Shown here in pieces: positions 1-13,739 of a stretch of DNA of 64,000 bases. The position numbers and the translations under genes were made by a program. This stretch comes from Saururus chinensis. Lineage: Eukaryota > Streptophyta > Magnoliopsida > Piperales > Saururaceae. Under the pieces are notes generated by a model, which was not told the DNA's origin, did not search any database, and saw only the letters and a list, made by a program, of their open reading frames with translations. The DNA is taken from NCBI GenBank assembly GCA_035235625.1, contig CP141148.1, positions 18,167,057-18,231,056 of the forward strand, in the 5' to 3' direction. Within the stretch, counting starts at the first letter, position 1, and every line of letters begins with the position of its first letter.

Positions 1-2242
1 CATGTCTGAAACAAGTGCTTGAAACAGGATGAAATGCCTATGTTCATCCTCTGTCCAATCTATTCCTTTACGGCGTTCTCTCTCTGTTCTTGTAGCTTTT
101 CCACAATGGCTAACTCATTCCGATAATGTCCCAGGTTAGCGGTCTTCTTACTAGACCCACTTTCACATGCGCGTTCGACCCATAAGAGGAATTAGCATAG
201 CTAGGCACGTTGTTATAATGAATCATTCACAGGAATGGGCGTCAACAAATGGCTGTTTCATTTTATCAGTTAACTCACCGTGTATTCTGGTGATATTTTT
301 CCTTCTAATTTGCGTACTTTATTGTTTGCTTTCGGTGTATCTGAATGATTGCAAAGTTCTAATAAACTGTATCTGAATGAGGATAGGGCTTCAATCTTTG
401 ATTTATTTGTTGTAGGCTTGTAGCTTGTACATTATGAATGAATGGGGTGTGTGTAAGACTGTGAGTTAGGGGTTCTGGTGTTTCTGTGTTGGTTCAATTT
501 GTTGAAACTGATGTTATTCTAATGGTGAATTGAATTTGGAGTTCAGATTCTCAGTCGCTCTATATTTGATAACGTATGGACATTTTAACTACCTTGTCTA
601 TTTTATACTTGGGTTTTTTGTAGACAACTTTTGGGATTAATCATTTGTTATATTAAGTGCATTGATTTGCATCTTTATATAAATTGATATCATAGTTTTC
701 CAGTTGCCGATTTTCCCCCAATTTTCATAACTGAAACAAATTGGCCCTCGAATGAATTCTCCCCCCCCCCCCCTACGACTTTGTGACAGAGCTGGCTTAT
801 GAACCCTTGCCATCTTGGACTACTGGCTGTACTTCTTCAAACAGCAAATCAAGTGGGTGAGAGGCAAGGCAACATATAACATTTGATGTTTAAGATTATT
901 TTAAATGAATTTTTTTTTCAAAGTATCTGACCTAGAAGGATAAGCCATTTGAATGTATTTTTGATACTGTACTGGTCTTTCCTAATAGTAACATATTCCA
1001 TTTCCAATATGGACCATTAGATATAACTGTCGGTAGGGGTCATTGATGATTGCAACTTTTATAAGATAAAACTGCGGACAATGATATTTACTTTTTCTAT
1101 ATCTTATGAATATAAGATTTGTTTTCTGATTATTGAGGTTCTAAAATTACCTTATCTACATCCCTTTATAAAATTACTATCAGTTTATCTCTTATAGTAT
1201 TGAATATTCTGCCAAACAGGTTCCTCATATTTTCTGAAAATTAGTACAATTCTGCAGAACATGTCACTTATTGAAGTCAGTCTGTATGTTGATATAAATG
1301 TAAGAATAGAGCTTATCACCATGCCAGATATACATGAAATAATTAAAACAGGCAGATGAATTGGCTGAGTTGACATATTTAATAAATTTAATCACTTGTC
1401 CCTTCAATCAGGGGAGTTGGCCGGTCCAACTAGTACACATTGTTTTCTTCAAAACAGTAAAAATCAGTACAGAATGCGGACTCTTCTGCACTGATTTCAG
1501 TTTGGGGGCAAATCAATGGGGGTATGTCTGAAGTTTGGCACCGTACTGGTATGTGGGGCTGACTCATTGCAACTTTTGATTTTCAGACACCTTTTAACAA
1601 CTAATTTTCCATAAAATTAAGTGGAGGGGGCTGCATTATTGTATGAACCCATGCAAGTGACCTGTCAACTTAATACAGGAGAATTCTTTCCACGTGTGTG
1701 TGAATTGCCTCTATGCATTTCCACATTACCTGCATATTCTGTTAAATTAAATTTTTCTATGATCTTTACTTTATTTAGGATTTGTTTGGCTGTAGAGTGA
1801 AAAAAAAAAGAAGAAAGAGAAAAGATTAAGGCAGTGTTGTGTAGGCGAAGTGAAGTAAAAGGAAAATCCTTCCTTGTTTGGGTATATACCCAAATTGGTG
1901 ATGTATGAAACAGGCTTCAACTTTCAAAATGGATCTAATGGTGATACATGGCCACCATCAGATTGTTTCCTTTTTAGGCATTTTTTTTACTCTCGGAGAA
2001 TATAGATGGGAGAATTTTTAGCCCAAAATAATACACATCTGTTTACCACTTCGCCATTATAGAATCCTCACCACATTCCTGTTGGTGCACCTAATTATGG
2101 AAGTGTGGAAGTCTACAAATTTTTCCTTCCCTTTCCTCCATTCTCCCTGCAACTAAACAAAGCTTTATGTTGATTATTGCATCTAATTAACTTACTGATC
2201 TTTGCTCTTGGACATGCTTACAGTTTTGCTTCCAAGAATTGA
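1..2242. other. Upstream flank and probable 5' UTR/leader intron of RGTB
   Basis: No protein-coding exon can be supported here. The stretch is AT-rich and has intron-like T-runs, a run of C at about 761-772 and a purine run near 1800-1830. A good 3' splice signal (gcttacag, ending at 2223) lies only about 20 bases before the RGTB start codon. This suggests that the leader is interrupted by an intron and that the transcription start is further upstream, possibly within the more GC-balanced first 170 bases. The exact promoter and first exon cannot be placed from sequence alone. Confidence 0.4.
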
Positions 2243-5200
2243 ATGGGGGAACTTGTAGTCAACAAGCACGTTGAGTACATATTAAATCTTGAAAAGGTTG
2301 GTCCTAGGTGGAGGTTTATCGCGTTGAAGTTTGTCATTGAGGATAACACCATGGTGTCATTATTTTAATGCTTCTCAGTGATTTTTTTCATGTAGAAGAA
2401 AGATGACTATGAATCTTTGCTCATGGAGCATTTAAGGATGAATGGTGCATACTGGGGCTTGACTACGTTAGATCTTCTGCATAAGCTTGAAAGTGTTGAT
2501 AAAGATGCAGTTATTACCTGGATCTTGAAATGTCAACATGACTGTGGTGTGTACAATATTTAGTGTTTATCTGTTACCCTAGTTTTGTCTTGTAAGTTGG
2601 TTTCATACAATCTTGACTTTATTTATAGCTGGAATATGAGACCTTCCCTTATTGTGGTCCCTTAAGTTTACATATTGAGGAACATGCACTTGCTGATTGT
2701 TTAATATGAAAGTATGTTGTAAAATTTGATTCGGGTAAATATATCATTTGCTCTTGTGCAGGGGGATTTGGTGGTAATATAGGCCATGATCCGCATATCC
2801 TTTACACCCTCAGTGCTGTTCAGGTTTTAGCTCTTCTTGACAAGTTGGATGTTCTTGACATTGAAAAGGTGTCAGACTGTATCCTATAGATGTGCCTATT
2901 TATAAAATGAAAAATTTCCCTGTATTTTTAATTCAAGAAAAGTTATAATAATAGGTTAGTTGTCTTGGGCTTTCAGATGTCAAAAGTAGGCGGATGCGGA
3001 AATTTAGCTTACTTAGGGGTATTAAGTTGTCTCTAGTCAAGCCTTATATCATGGATTGAATATATTATCATTATGATTGTGGAAATGTAATGCATCCACT
3101 AACCTGGAAATATGCAGTAAGGGTGGGCTAGGGACTTTTGAAGATAAGCTTCCTTGGGAAAAACCAGTTACCAAGAAAATTGTGTTTTCCGATAAAAACA
3201 AATACTATAAAATTTGTTTTCTATGGTTGGGTTTGTGCAGAAAACCATTTTACCGGTGGACTGAGGTTGATGCTGGAAGTTGAAATCAGAATCAGCATTG
3301 GTCACCTGCATCGGAGTTTCCTGCCAGAAATCATGGCTTGACTCTCTCCATATCTTTGACAATCAACTTCTACCTGTTGCAGCTTTCCCCACATGGAAGT
3401 TCAGTTTTTCGTGAGATTTATATTAAATGTGTTGCAAAAAGAACAAAAAGTTTATATGTGATTGCCTAAAAATGTTATCCTAATAAGGAATTCTTCTCAG
3501 TTATTTACACAATTTTACAAGTTTTTATTTGTTGTCCTATTTCAACCTAAACTATAAAATTACCAAAGCCAAGTAAGGAGATTCAATTTTGATGCACTGG
3601 TCAGAACTATCCCGGTTGTGGGATAGGTCCCAGGATCAAATCTCATTACCTATAAAAGAATTCTTTAAAAAAGGTTTAAGGTGATTCAGCTTTTCAGACT
3701 AGGTTACATTACGTTATTTTAAACACAATAATATTAATGTCATCATTGTTACATATATACAAAGTTATTTGTCTGGTAGCATTATTACATATATTTCCTA
3801 TTCTTGAGTGTAGAACATAAAAGTATGGATTGAAATAAAAATGTGTTAAATTGTGTAAAGAGAGAAGCATTCCATACTAGGATCAGCTTTTAACTATAAA
3901 TGTTCCAAAGCCAAGTAAGGAGATTCAATTTTGATGTGCTGGTCAGAACTCTCCCGGTCCTGGGAGTGGTCCCAGGATCAAATTCCATTACCTATAAAAA
4001 AATTCTTTAAAAAAAGGTAAGGTGATTCAGGTTTTCGGACTAGGTTGCATTATTTTCTTTTAAATGACAATAATATAAGTCATCATTGTTACATGTTTAT
4101 AAACTTATTTTTCTGTTAACATTATTACATATATTTCCTATGTGATGACAGCATAAATTTCTTTAGTGTACAACATAAAAGGATAAATTGTTGAATGTAA
4201 AGACACATTGTCGTGGATATCTTGTTTAACTTAGCCTTGAAGTTAGATGTCACTAGTTTGCAAAATGAAGATGGTTCTTTTTCAGGTGATATCTGGGGTG
4301 AAATTGATACCCGGTAAATGTCTTTTTTCTAGTAGTACTTCTTTATGCCATCTGTACCTAGCTGGAAATTTATTTTTTATTTGTTCATTGGGAACTGTAG
4401 GTTTTCTTATTGTTCAATATGCTGTCTATCAATATTAAACCGTTTGGAGAAGATCAATGTCCAAAAAGCTGTAGATTATATTGTGAGCTGCAAAAATATG
4501 GATGGTGGATTTGGATGCATTCCTGGGGGAGAGTCTCACGCTGGTCAAAGTAATTTCTATATTTTTTTTCCTTATACTTGATTTTCTCTCTTCAAGCTTT
4601 AAGTTAAAGTATGTTTCTTGAATTTGGCGATTTTATTTGAAAAATTACTTGTTGAAAAATACCTGACCTGTAAAATGCTGATGGTATATGTCTTGAAATG
4701 GGAAGGGAGAGAGTTTATTAATATCTCAGAGTTTGTTTAGAATCATATATATTTCAAATAGTTATCTTAGAATAATTGATGAAATATACCCTACCCTGGG
4801 TATTCATGTGACTTGAGCTTCCTACATAATGTCCTGTCAAAAACAACAGAGAAAGCATCAGCAAAGTTGGCTTGCATCTTTAATGCAGCTTAATCAGTTC
4901 GGCATTTTAGAATGTTATGATATGGCTTGACCATCAGCAATTAGCATGCAGCCATCTTTATCCCTTAAACTGTGTAATTGCGGTTTAGTTAAATGGAGTA
5001 GCAAAGTTACAGTCTCCTTTATATACTGCAGTAGGGTTGACTTGCGCACAATGCCTTCTGCCTGCAGTGTGAATGATTCTTCTGAGTATGCAATTTTTGT
5101 CATTTGGGTGGTGCAGTATTCTGCTGTGTTGGTGCACTTGCAATTACTGGGTCTCTACACCATATTGATAGGGACCTTCTTGGCTGGTGGCTATGTGAAC

Positions 5201-6095
5201 GCCAAGTTAAATCTGGGGGTCTTAATGGTCGTCCTGAAAAGCTTCCTGATGTGGGTGATCTTCAGTCAGAATTTCCAAATTCTTTATGTTAAGGTGTTAT
5301 TTGTCTTCATATAAAACGTTGATATGTTTCAGGTTTGTTACTCATGGTGGGTTCTCTCTAGCCTGATCATGATTGATCGAGTGCATTGGATTGAAAAGGA
5401 TAAACTTGCAATGTTCATCTTAGATTGCCAGGTTAAAATTTTCAACTTGCAAACTAATGTTTAATTTTTTTTTATAGAATTAGCATCCGTGTAATCTCCA
5501 TCTCTACATCGTCATAGAACTCATTCCTATTATTTGTCGGCATGGTTTTTACTTCTGCTTCTCCATTTATCATGGGTGGGCCACTTCTGCATTATACTTA
5601 TTCTATTAACATTATAAACAATGTTTCTGGTGTGATTTTCAGTGAATTATATCGTTTGGTTAAAACATACAGGACAAGGAAAATGGTGGAATCTCAGATC
5701 GTCCAGATGATGCTGTTGATGTTTACCATACTTATTTTGGAGTTGCAGGTGAACAGAGTGCTTGTGGCTGTTTGACAGTCGCTTTTTTGCTTCAGGCTGA
5801 ATAAATGTTTTAATTGCTTTTTTGGGGAATGTAGTGGTCTGAATGCTAAAATATGTTGATGTAAATATTTTATTTTGTGATTTTTTTATTAGTATACTTG
5901 CTTTTGAATATTGGGACGTTCTATTTTCTAGGCCATCTTGCCATATAACCAATTGCAGCATCTTCACTTTGTGTTTCTAATAGCAATCCGGTTTTTGCAG
6001 GGCTTTCACTTTTGGAGTATCCTGGATTAAAGGCCATAGACCCAGCTCATGCTTTACCTGTTGATGTTGTCAACAGGATTTTCTTTGGCAGATAA
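2243..6095 (+). CDS. RGTB: Rab geranylgeranyltransferase (GGTase-II) beta subunit, nine exons
   Basis: Catalytic subunit that, with the alpha subunit and Rab escort protein, attaches geranylgeranyl groups to the C-terminal cysteines of Rab GTPases in the cytosol. Exons by reading frame and GT/AG sites: 2243-2296, 2396-2546, 2762-2878, 4247-4313, 4401-4549, 5117-5250, 5333-5431, 5673-5748, 6001-6095. They sum to 942 bases, 313 residues plus stop, the usual family length, and every junction keeps frame. Prenyltransferase beta repeats are recognisable ([25 protein letters not shown]). The expected zinc ligands are present: D224 and C226 in DVCYSWW and H276 in YHTYFG. The start is the first ATG in frame, just after a 3' splice signal. 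Intron 3 (1368 bases) contains a local duplication. The gene looks intact. A weak point is the exon 3/4 junction, chosen because it restores [14 protein letters not shown]. Confidence 0.95.
3541..4141 (+). repeat. Direct duplication (~250 bp) inside RGTB intron 3
   Basis: Two similar direct copies lie at about 3541-3800 and 3888-4141. Shared landmarks in the same order are ccaaagccaagtaaggagat, ggtcagaact, tcccaggatcaaat, a short A-run, and a common end attattacatatatttccta. They differ by scattered substitutions and small indels, so the event is not recent. No coding potential or terminal inverted repeat is seen, so this may be local duplication of intron DNA or two copies of an unnamed short element. 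Confidence 0.8.
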
Positions 6096-8455
6096 TGAAG
6101 GCGTACATCTTTTGTTAAGTTCATGGGGCATAAAGATTTTGGGTGGCTGCTAGAGAGATGCTGCTAGTTATTTCTTATCCTACTTTACTGTATTTTTTTT
6201 TTCTCTCTCTTTTTTTTTTGTGGAAATACTTTAAAAGTATTTTGATCCTTCATAAATGTAGGCTTTTGTGTTATTTATTATTTTAGATTACAATTTGAAG
6301 CACTTCCTGAATGCCAGATATTATATGTGTATATATATAGAGAAAGAGAGAGAGAATTGAAAATCAATTGAAAGATAACGTCCTTTTTTGCCTATTGACA
6401 AAGGTGGGATCAATTCAAATTGTTTAACTTTTACAGGTATAATTATTTTCACTTTAGGGAATAAGCAAAAATATACATCAATTCGTGCATATTTAATTGG
6501 TGCGGTGAAGCGAAGTCATACTTATTTTTGGCCGGGGTATAACTCAGTAGTGTGTGTACTGTACCTTATATGCAGAGGTTTTTCCAATAATTAACCCTTT
6601 GCCATTATCTGCCTCGACCAAAAAGGTTTGCTCTTTCTGTCCTGGCTTGTTGAAGTTAGTCAATTAGTCAACAATCAACAGTCATAACTACAAGGACTAG
6701 AAGTTTGAGGTTTGTTCAGTGTTAGAGAAAGTTTATATTTAAGTTAAAATAAAACTTATTTATTGATTTTGGGTAGTTAAACATGTTTATGAGTTTATTT
6801 GTAAATATTTGAGCTTGTAAAGAAAATAAATATAATTTGTAAATAGCCCCACAGCTGGTTTGCATCCAGTGCTACTAGATTACTGGAAGGAGGAGATGAA
6901 TAAAAATGAGAAAAAGGAGAAGGACATGGCATCGGAGGAGACAGAGGAAGAGATAATGGTGGTGGAAGAGGAAGAGGAAGAGGCAGGGAGGGGGTTGGGA
7001 GTTGGGGGGCGAAGTTTGGCAGGTTTGGTTTAGAGATTAGTGGGTTAGTGAAGATGAAGTAGAAAAAAGGGGTGACCATGAGACAATAATTTCATAAAAC
7101 AGTGCTCTAAAGGTAGAAAATAGGGGGTGGATATCTAATTAGGTTGGCAACAGTAAGGGAAGGTAAAAGTCCACAAGGCCTAGGCAAGTTTAAGGGCCCC
7201 AAGTGTTGGTTTTTTATTGATATGTGATATACATAAATAAAAAAAAATAAAATATCTCTAACTCGTAAATAAGCTACAAGATTTATCTTCCTCTTTTGAA
7301 TAAAATAAATCAATTTAATTTAATTCAATATGCCAAATTCTTATATATTCAAATAAAAATTTACAACCAAATTACTATGCAACACACAAAACTTTTTATG
7401 TGGAAGCCGAATTATAAATAAATAATGAGACACTTTATTCATATCATTTATACATTATGTAAACTTCATATTACATAATTACCAATTATAAAGAATAAAT
7501 TTTTTTTTATATGATTAGTTCTTTATATCACTCTTGATTCTAAATTAACTATTTCTTAGACATTTACCAACAATAGTTTGATCTGCTTTGCCTCGTTGTG
7601 CTCATTGATCAATGTAGATCTTTTATCTCTTTTATAATTAATCTTATCTTCTCTTTGATCTTTTTAGCAATAATCTTCTTCAAAAATCATAACTCACATG
7701 TATTTGTATGTACTCATCTCACTTTTAATAACTTTTTCATTAAGATAGAAAAATTCTTATTTTAGAAAACTAATTCTTTAAAATTGTATTATAATAACTC
7801 TGTACAAGTTCTCTAATTTTTTTAAGTTTTTTTATCTTTCCATCATATTCCTAACCCTTTTTATTGATTCTCACTTCTTAAAAGGAATATAACTCAAACT
7901 ACAAATTCAACTTAAATTGAAAAATTCTAAATTAGGTAACTATGCACTTCATCAATCGATCGTTCTGCAGGGTAATCAATCGATCCAAGTTCTAATAAAA
8001 TATGATTCATGACATTGCAATTTATTGATAAATTTTCAGCTTAGTATTCAACAATAAAATTTTAGGTGCGGATTGATTATTTGCTGAAGCAATCAATCAA
8101 CAATGTTAAGGATAGTTTTCTAGAGTTCAAAACTATTCAATTGTTTTTATGCAGTGATTAATCACTCTTAAGTAAATTTTATTATTTAGTAGAAAAACTT
8201 TCGGCTCTCACCATTCTTTCACCTTAGATCTCTTTAACCAAAAGTATGTAAAAATGATGTGTGTGCGTATTTTTACTTATTTAAACATGGATTTGAGTCT
8301 TTCATTTGCTTCATCTTCAGAATCCAATCATTAGACTAAAATTAACTCAAAATTATATATACATGACATTGTTTTGATCATAAAAATAAGTAAATATATG
8401 ACATAAGGGTAATTATGTTCTTACACAAAGAACACAAAATATTAAAAATGTAGAA
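6096..8455. other. RGTB 3' UTR, then AT-rich intergenic DNA
   Basis: The first few hundred bases after the RGTB stop are probably its 3' UTR; a TA/GA simple-sequence run is at 6325-6355. From about 6880 to 7020 there is a strongly purine-rich plus strand (GGA/GAA repeats) that creates artificial Pro/Leu-rich frames on the minus strand. From 7130 to 8455 the DNA is AT-rich without a gene. The caatcgatcg/caatcaatcgatcc wording at 7955-8105 resembles degenerate LTR-retrotransposon sequence and precedes the copia remnant, but no LTR boundary can be set. Confidence 0.5.
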
Positions 8456-9130
8456 ATAAATGGCACTTAAAGGAGGACTACAAGGCCTCTAACAAGCGAT
8501 CAAATAATTATGCGAATGAGAGTGTAGACATTATTGTAGTAGAATATTTAAATTCAAATGATGTGTTTATTTTGACTTGTGAGTCAAAGGAAGATACATG
8601 GATCATTGATTCAAGCATTTTTTTCACTTTACTCTATTTTTTAACAATTTATATAATTACATTAAATGTAATTATTGTAGGGTTTATATATGACATGATG
8701 AGCATTGTGAGATTGTTGTTAAAGGAGATTTGAACTTGACATTAATAGATGGATGTGTATTGAGGTTGCATGGGGTATGACATAAGCCTCTTGACTCAGA
8801 ACCTTATATTGGTTAGTCAATTGGCAAATGTAGTTAATGCTATTTTTTTATTATAATTCCTAAAAAATTACAAAATGAGCATTAAGGTATAGAGAAGAGG
8901 TTAGAAATGAACAAGGTGTTATATGTATCAGTAGTGGGGTCATATATGTGCTATGGTGAGTAATAAGTCAGATATTTTTTATGGAGTGGGAGTTGTTGCT
9001 TGATTCAAGAGTAATCCTGAGCAAGACTATTAGAGACTTGTGAAGGTTACTAAGGATTTGACTTTAGTCTATGGTAGAACTAAGATGGAGTAACATGAAA
9101 TGACAATTATCTTTAGGGGAGGTAGAGTAC
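8456..9130 (+). pseudogene. Decayed Ty1-copia polyprotein fragment
   Basis: Two patches of a copia-type gag-pol are readable. At about 8461-8640 the plus strand reads through a gag/protease junction ending CESKEDTWIIDSS, where intact elements have the protease WxxDSG motif; the glycine is lost. At about 8930-9090 another patch reads SDIFYGVGVVA then FKSNPEQDY after a stop. This corresponds to the region just after reverse transcriptase in copia elements (the PDI...VGVV..F..NP pattern). The integrase and most of the reverse transcriptase are missing, and stops and frame changes are frequent. The 3' part lies inside a tandem duplication, so the second patch appears again at about 9600-9750. Confidence 0.65.
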
Positions 9131-9269
9131 TAGTGGTTATGTTTTCACATTGGGTAGTGTAACAATGATACTCATGATTTTCTTATGATATTCTTGTGCA
9201 TTTAATTAATTATTATTTAAAATAAAAAAGTATTATAGATTTGTATTTTCTTACAAGTTCTTAATAATC

Positions 9270-9272
<3 letters not shown>

Positions 9273-9309
<37 letters not shown>
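9273..9309. repeat. (AT)n microsatellite in duplication unit 1
   Basis: Uninterrupted alternating AT of about 37 bases at the distal part of the first duplicated unit. It is the counterpart of the much longer tract in unit 2. Confidence 0.95.
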
Positions 9310-9313
<4 letters not shown>

Positions 9314-9942
9314 TTTACATCAATGTTCTTGTGTTGAATTCTAATGACAACACATTCTAATGAACATTGTGAGATTGTTGATAAAGGAGAGTTGAACTTG
9401 ACATTAATAGATGGATGTGTATTGAGGTTGCATGGGGTATGACATAAGCCTTTTGACTTGGAACCTTATATTGGTTAGTCAATTGGCAAATGTAGTTAAT
9501 GTTATTTTTTTTATTATAATTATTAAAAAATTACAAAATGAGCATTAGGGTATAGAGAAGAGGTTAGAAATGGCCAAGGTGTTATATGCATCAATAGTGG
9601 GGTCATATATGTGCTATGGTGGGTAATAAGTCAAGCATTTTTTATGGAGTGGGAGTTGTTGCTTGATTCAAGAGTAATCCTGGACAAGAATATTAGAGAC
9701 TTGTGAAGGCTACTAAGGATTTGACTTTAGTCTATGATAGAACTAAGGTGGAGTAAGAGGAAATGATAATTATCTTTAGGGGAGCTAGAGTATTAGTGGT
9801 TATGTTTTTACATTGGGTAGTGTAACAATGATACTTATGATTTTCTTATGATATTCTTGTGCATTTAATTAATTATTAATCTACCTTTAAAATAAAGAAA
9901 AAGTATGATAAATTTGTGTTTTCCTTCAAGTTCTTAATGATC

Positions 9943-10236
<294 letters not shown>

Positions 10237-10272
<36 letters not shown>
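10237..10272. repeat. (AT)n microsatellite, right part
   Basis: Continuation of the alternating AT tract on the far side of the fold-back element, leading into the conserved tail of duplication unit 2. Confidence 0.95.
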
Positions 10273-10275
<3 letters not shown>

Positions 10276-10318
10276 TAACATCAATGTTCTTGTGTTGAAT
10301 TCTAATGACAAAACATTC

Positions 10319-12600
10319 AAAGTGTCAATGAATTTTTGTAGTAATTAGTAATTAATGAGTACTAAACTTAGAAACGTAGTAATGGTGATAAATGTAAATT
10401 TTAGTAAGTTTTTATAAACAAAGGGTTTTTGTCGGTAGACATCAGTATATTGATGTCTTTGGTGGTGAAATTTTGGGTCACTGTCGATAAGGTTGAACAC
10501 ATCAGGTACTTCATCAATGAAGTGCTAAACTCATTGTTAGCAGGTCATCAACACATCGGCGTTTTGGATGTAGCTTACTGATGGGTTTAAAACTGCACAG
10601 AAAAGAATGTTTTGATATGGTTATACACTATATTTATGTTATTTCTTTATAATACATTTGACAATCTTTGACCTAAATTCTGTAGTATATCTAATTTTAG
10701 GTCAAAAAATATAGGATTAGGGTGGGTCAAAGTTTAGCAAAAGAGGTAAGACAATTGACTTTGTGGAGACCATTGTATTTAGTGAAGGAAAAATATCGAA
10801 TTCCTAACCTCGCTGCCCTAATTTTGTTTTGAAGTAAGTGTATAAGATGATTTGTTATTATTATTTGGCATAAAAGCATGTAAAAGATGAGTTTTGATAT
10901 TTTCATAATAAATATGCTATGTGATCATATGAATTATCATAAGTTATTGTGAGAAGGTGTTGTGAGGGAAAGTTTGCATTAAAGTATGATTTGGAGTAAT
11001 TTTGGGTAACCAAGAATAGTTTATATTGTTTCTTCCCAATTATCAACACTACCACTGATACATTACTAACCACGTCGGTGAAAGGAAAGAGATGACAATA
11101 GTAAAATTAACATGCATCTATGCGTTGGTGTGTGCAATTGGTGCATCGTATACCTAGCATCTTTGTGATGTAGATTCATAGGAAGAGTGACTGGTTAGAG
11201 ACTATGGTGCTTATAAAGAACAACTAGCTTTCTTTAGTTTGATGTAGGATTTTTAGACCTTATTAGTGAACTTTTAGTATATGCATGCTTAAATATAGGC
11301 AAATGAGTGTCAATTATGTATAATTGTTATGTCATGGATCAATGAGATGTACTCAACGGGCGAGACCTTTGTATTAGGAGTATGGTTTGACCTTGTTTAT
11401 TTTATTATTCTTGTTTAAATATGAGTATATTAAAAAATGAGTAGATCACCCTCCAAAAAATTTTGTTGTAAATTTAACAAAAAAAATTAAAAATTTATTT
11501 CATTTGAATGACTTATGAAAAATGAGTTTTTAAATCATTGTGTAACATCAATAGGCCCATGGATGTCAAGGTTATAGAGGTCAAGTATGTTGTACCTACA
11601 GAGACTAGTAAGGAGTTGGTCTAATTTCAAAATTTTTTGTAGGATGTTGGACGAGGACCAGGATGAAAGTATATTGTACAGTCACATTTAAAGTGCTATA
11701 TATTTGGCAAAGTGTCATTCAACACTCGAATAAAAAGTACATTAACATTAAGTACTATTATATTATATCACTAGTTAGGGAGGGTGTCATTAAATTTGAA
11801 AAAAAATATATAAAGTAGAACAACGCATATGTGTTTACTAAAGTTGTATATGGTGAGAAGCTGAAGATTTATTCAGCAATCAGTGGATCTTCAAGCTTGA
11901 GGACTGGTATTAACAACAATTTTTCTATAATGAAGCTCGGTGACTTTGGTGGAGGAAGTTGTGTTCAAGGTTTAGAACATGGGTACATGTGTATCTAGGT
12001 AAAAGTAGGTATAAGTTCTTATAGGTAATTTTTATAATTCAAGTCAACGTAAAAATTGTGAGCACTTGGACAAAAAAAATGTGTCATACATTTTGACCTA
12101 GTTTTTGGGTCTTAAATAGGATGATCAAATCATAGTTCTATATGGACTATGATATGGAAACCGACTTTGTACTTCTTTATAAAAACCCAATAAGAGTTAT
12201 GGGTCTGGATGCCTTAGTCCAGTTCAGTTTTGTCTTGATTGAGACTTGGATATTTTGGCTCCTTGCAAAAAGCCAAAGTAGGTTGTAAAGGGTAAAAATG
12301 GAGGCTTATTTCTTTCTTTTATCTCTGGGAGGCTTATACATGTTTCTTTAAGGGCTCATTTTAGGTTTTCCAAGAGGAAAGGGAGAAGGCATTTATAACC
12401 GAATATTTTAACTTAATAACTTTGGTATTGCTGCTCATAGAGGTAAGAACTTGTGCTATTAATTGTGTGCACATACACTGAAATAACCAAGTCGAAGTTC
12501 GAGTTTAATAAAACCCCTGTAATCCCAACAATATCATCAATTCCATATTCGCCCTCTATCTTATATTAATAGCTCCAATAATTGTAGCTTGTGCTATTAA
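10319..12600. other. Intergenic AT-rich DNA, no recognisable gene
   Basis: No sustained reading frame or known family is seen on either strand. A small palindrome (gacatcagtatattgatgtc) is at 10439-10458. The stretch 12180-12540 has mixed composition with multi-frame stops and may be remnant transposon DNA, but nothing decisive is visible. Confidence 0.4.
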
Positions 12601-13739
12601 TTTTTGTTGTATATTATTTGCTCCATTTGGCTCAATTTATGCAGTTATTACATGCTTCTCACATTTACGAAACTCAGTCGCTGCCCTGCTAAGCTTCCTT
12701 CTCCCATGTGGCCTTGGGGAAATGTAAACATTGTTCTATTCCTACGTACGCTTATCCCTCTGGGCTACAAAGCATATGGCTCTTCTCGCCCACCATGCCT
12801 TGGAAATGCACTTCTCCTCTCTGATTGAAGATTTCTGCACCACAGACCATACAGCAGTGTATGGGACTATGGTATGGGCTCAGGTCTGGTTTGGTCCAAC
12901 GTATCACGGTTTGGGTAAACCGATACGGGCTACAGGGTTTAAGGGTGGTGGGGGCAGTCGCACCAACCCCACCCCACATGTGCCTTTGTTACACTAATTT
13001 GATTGGGACCCTCATATGTCACACACGTACATTAGGTATACACCTAAGTTGTACATTAATACGTTGTGGGGCCCAGACACACGAATTAGGTGTCGAGGGT
13101 GGGACCCATGGTTAGCCAGGGCTCTAGGCCTCCGCGGGCTCTGAGAGATAGAGCCCGCTCCTGTTGTGTTTTACCTGAAAAGAAACCATAAGGAATTAAG
13201 CAAATAAACTCACATTAAAAAGCCCACAATTAGGCTCGCCTAAATAAGGAAAGATGAGAGTATTTAAAGAGAGAAAAAGAGGAGTGCCCTAATGCAAGTG
13301 CTGCCCCACTTCTCTCCTCCTCTTTTCCCAATTGCCGCCCCCCTCTTTCTTTGGTGTGGCCTGCACATAAAAGGGAGATCCCTTTCTACTGGCCGCCCCT
13401 TTGCTCCCCTCTCCTTGGTTTCTTTGGTAGGCTGAACAAGGGAGAAGACGCTCCTCTACTGGATCGTGAAGGCTGATTCAAGGGCTGGTTTTTGTTGTGA
13501 TTTTCCTTCATCCAAGCGTGGGTTTATGAGGGATCAATACATAGGTAATCTCATTTCTCCATTACTTGTTTGATCTTGTGATTAGGCGTGCAAGGACTAA
13601 TTTTGAAAGGCGTGCAAGGGCTAAAATGCCTAGGTGAGTTGGTATTTGTTTCTCTTTAATTATCCTCTTTGCTTGATTCATGATTAAATGTATTATTATT
13701 AAGAATTAATTAGAGATCTATGTATGTATTCATGGTAAA
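12601..13739. other. Moderately GC-rich intergenic stretch without a supported gene
   Basis: Several overlapping short frames at 12600-13115 lack any recognisable motif or splice-supported structure. From about 13260 to 13480 the plus strand is pyrimidine-rich, like a plant leader sequence (cttctctcctcctcttttcc), but no coding start follows. I treat it as unassigned DNA, possibly part of a gene-fragment-carrying element together with 13740-14436. Confidence 0.35.

Noticed and set aside
4946-5314. 122-residue frame in RGTB
   Set aside because: Out-of-frame translation through RGTB exon 6 and its flanking introns. The RGTB frame explains the conserved part.
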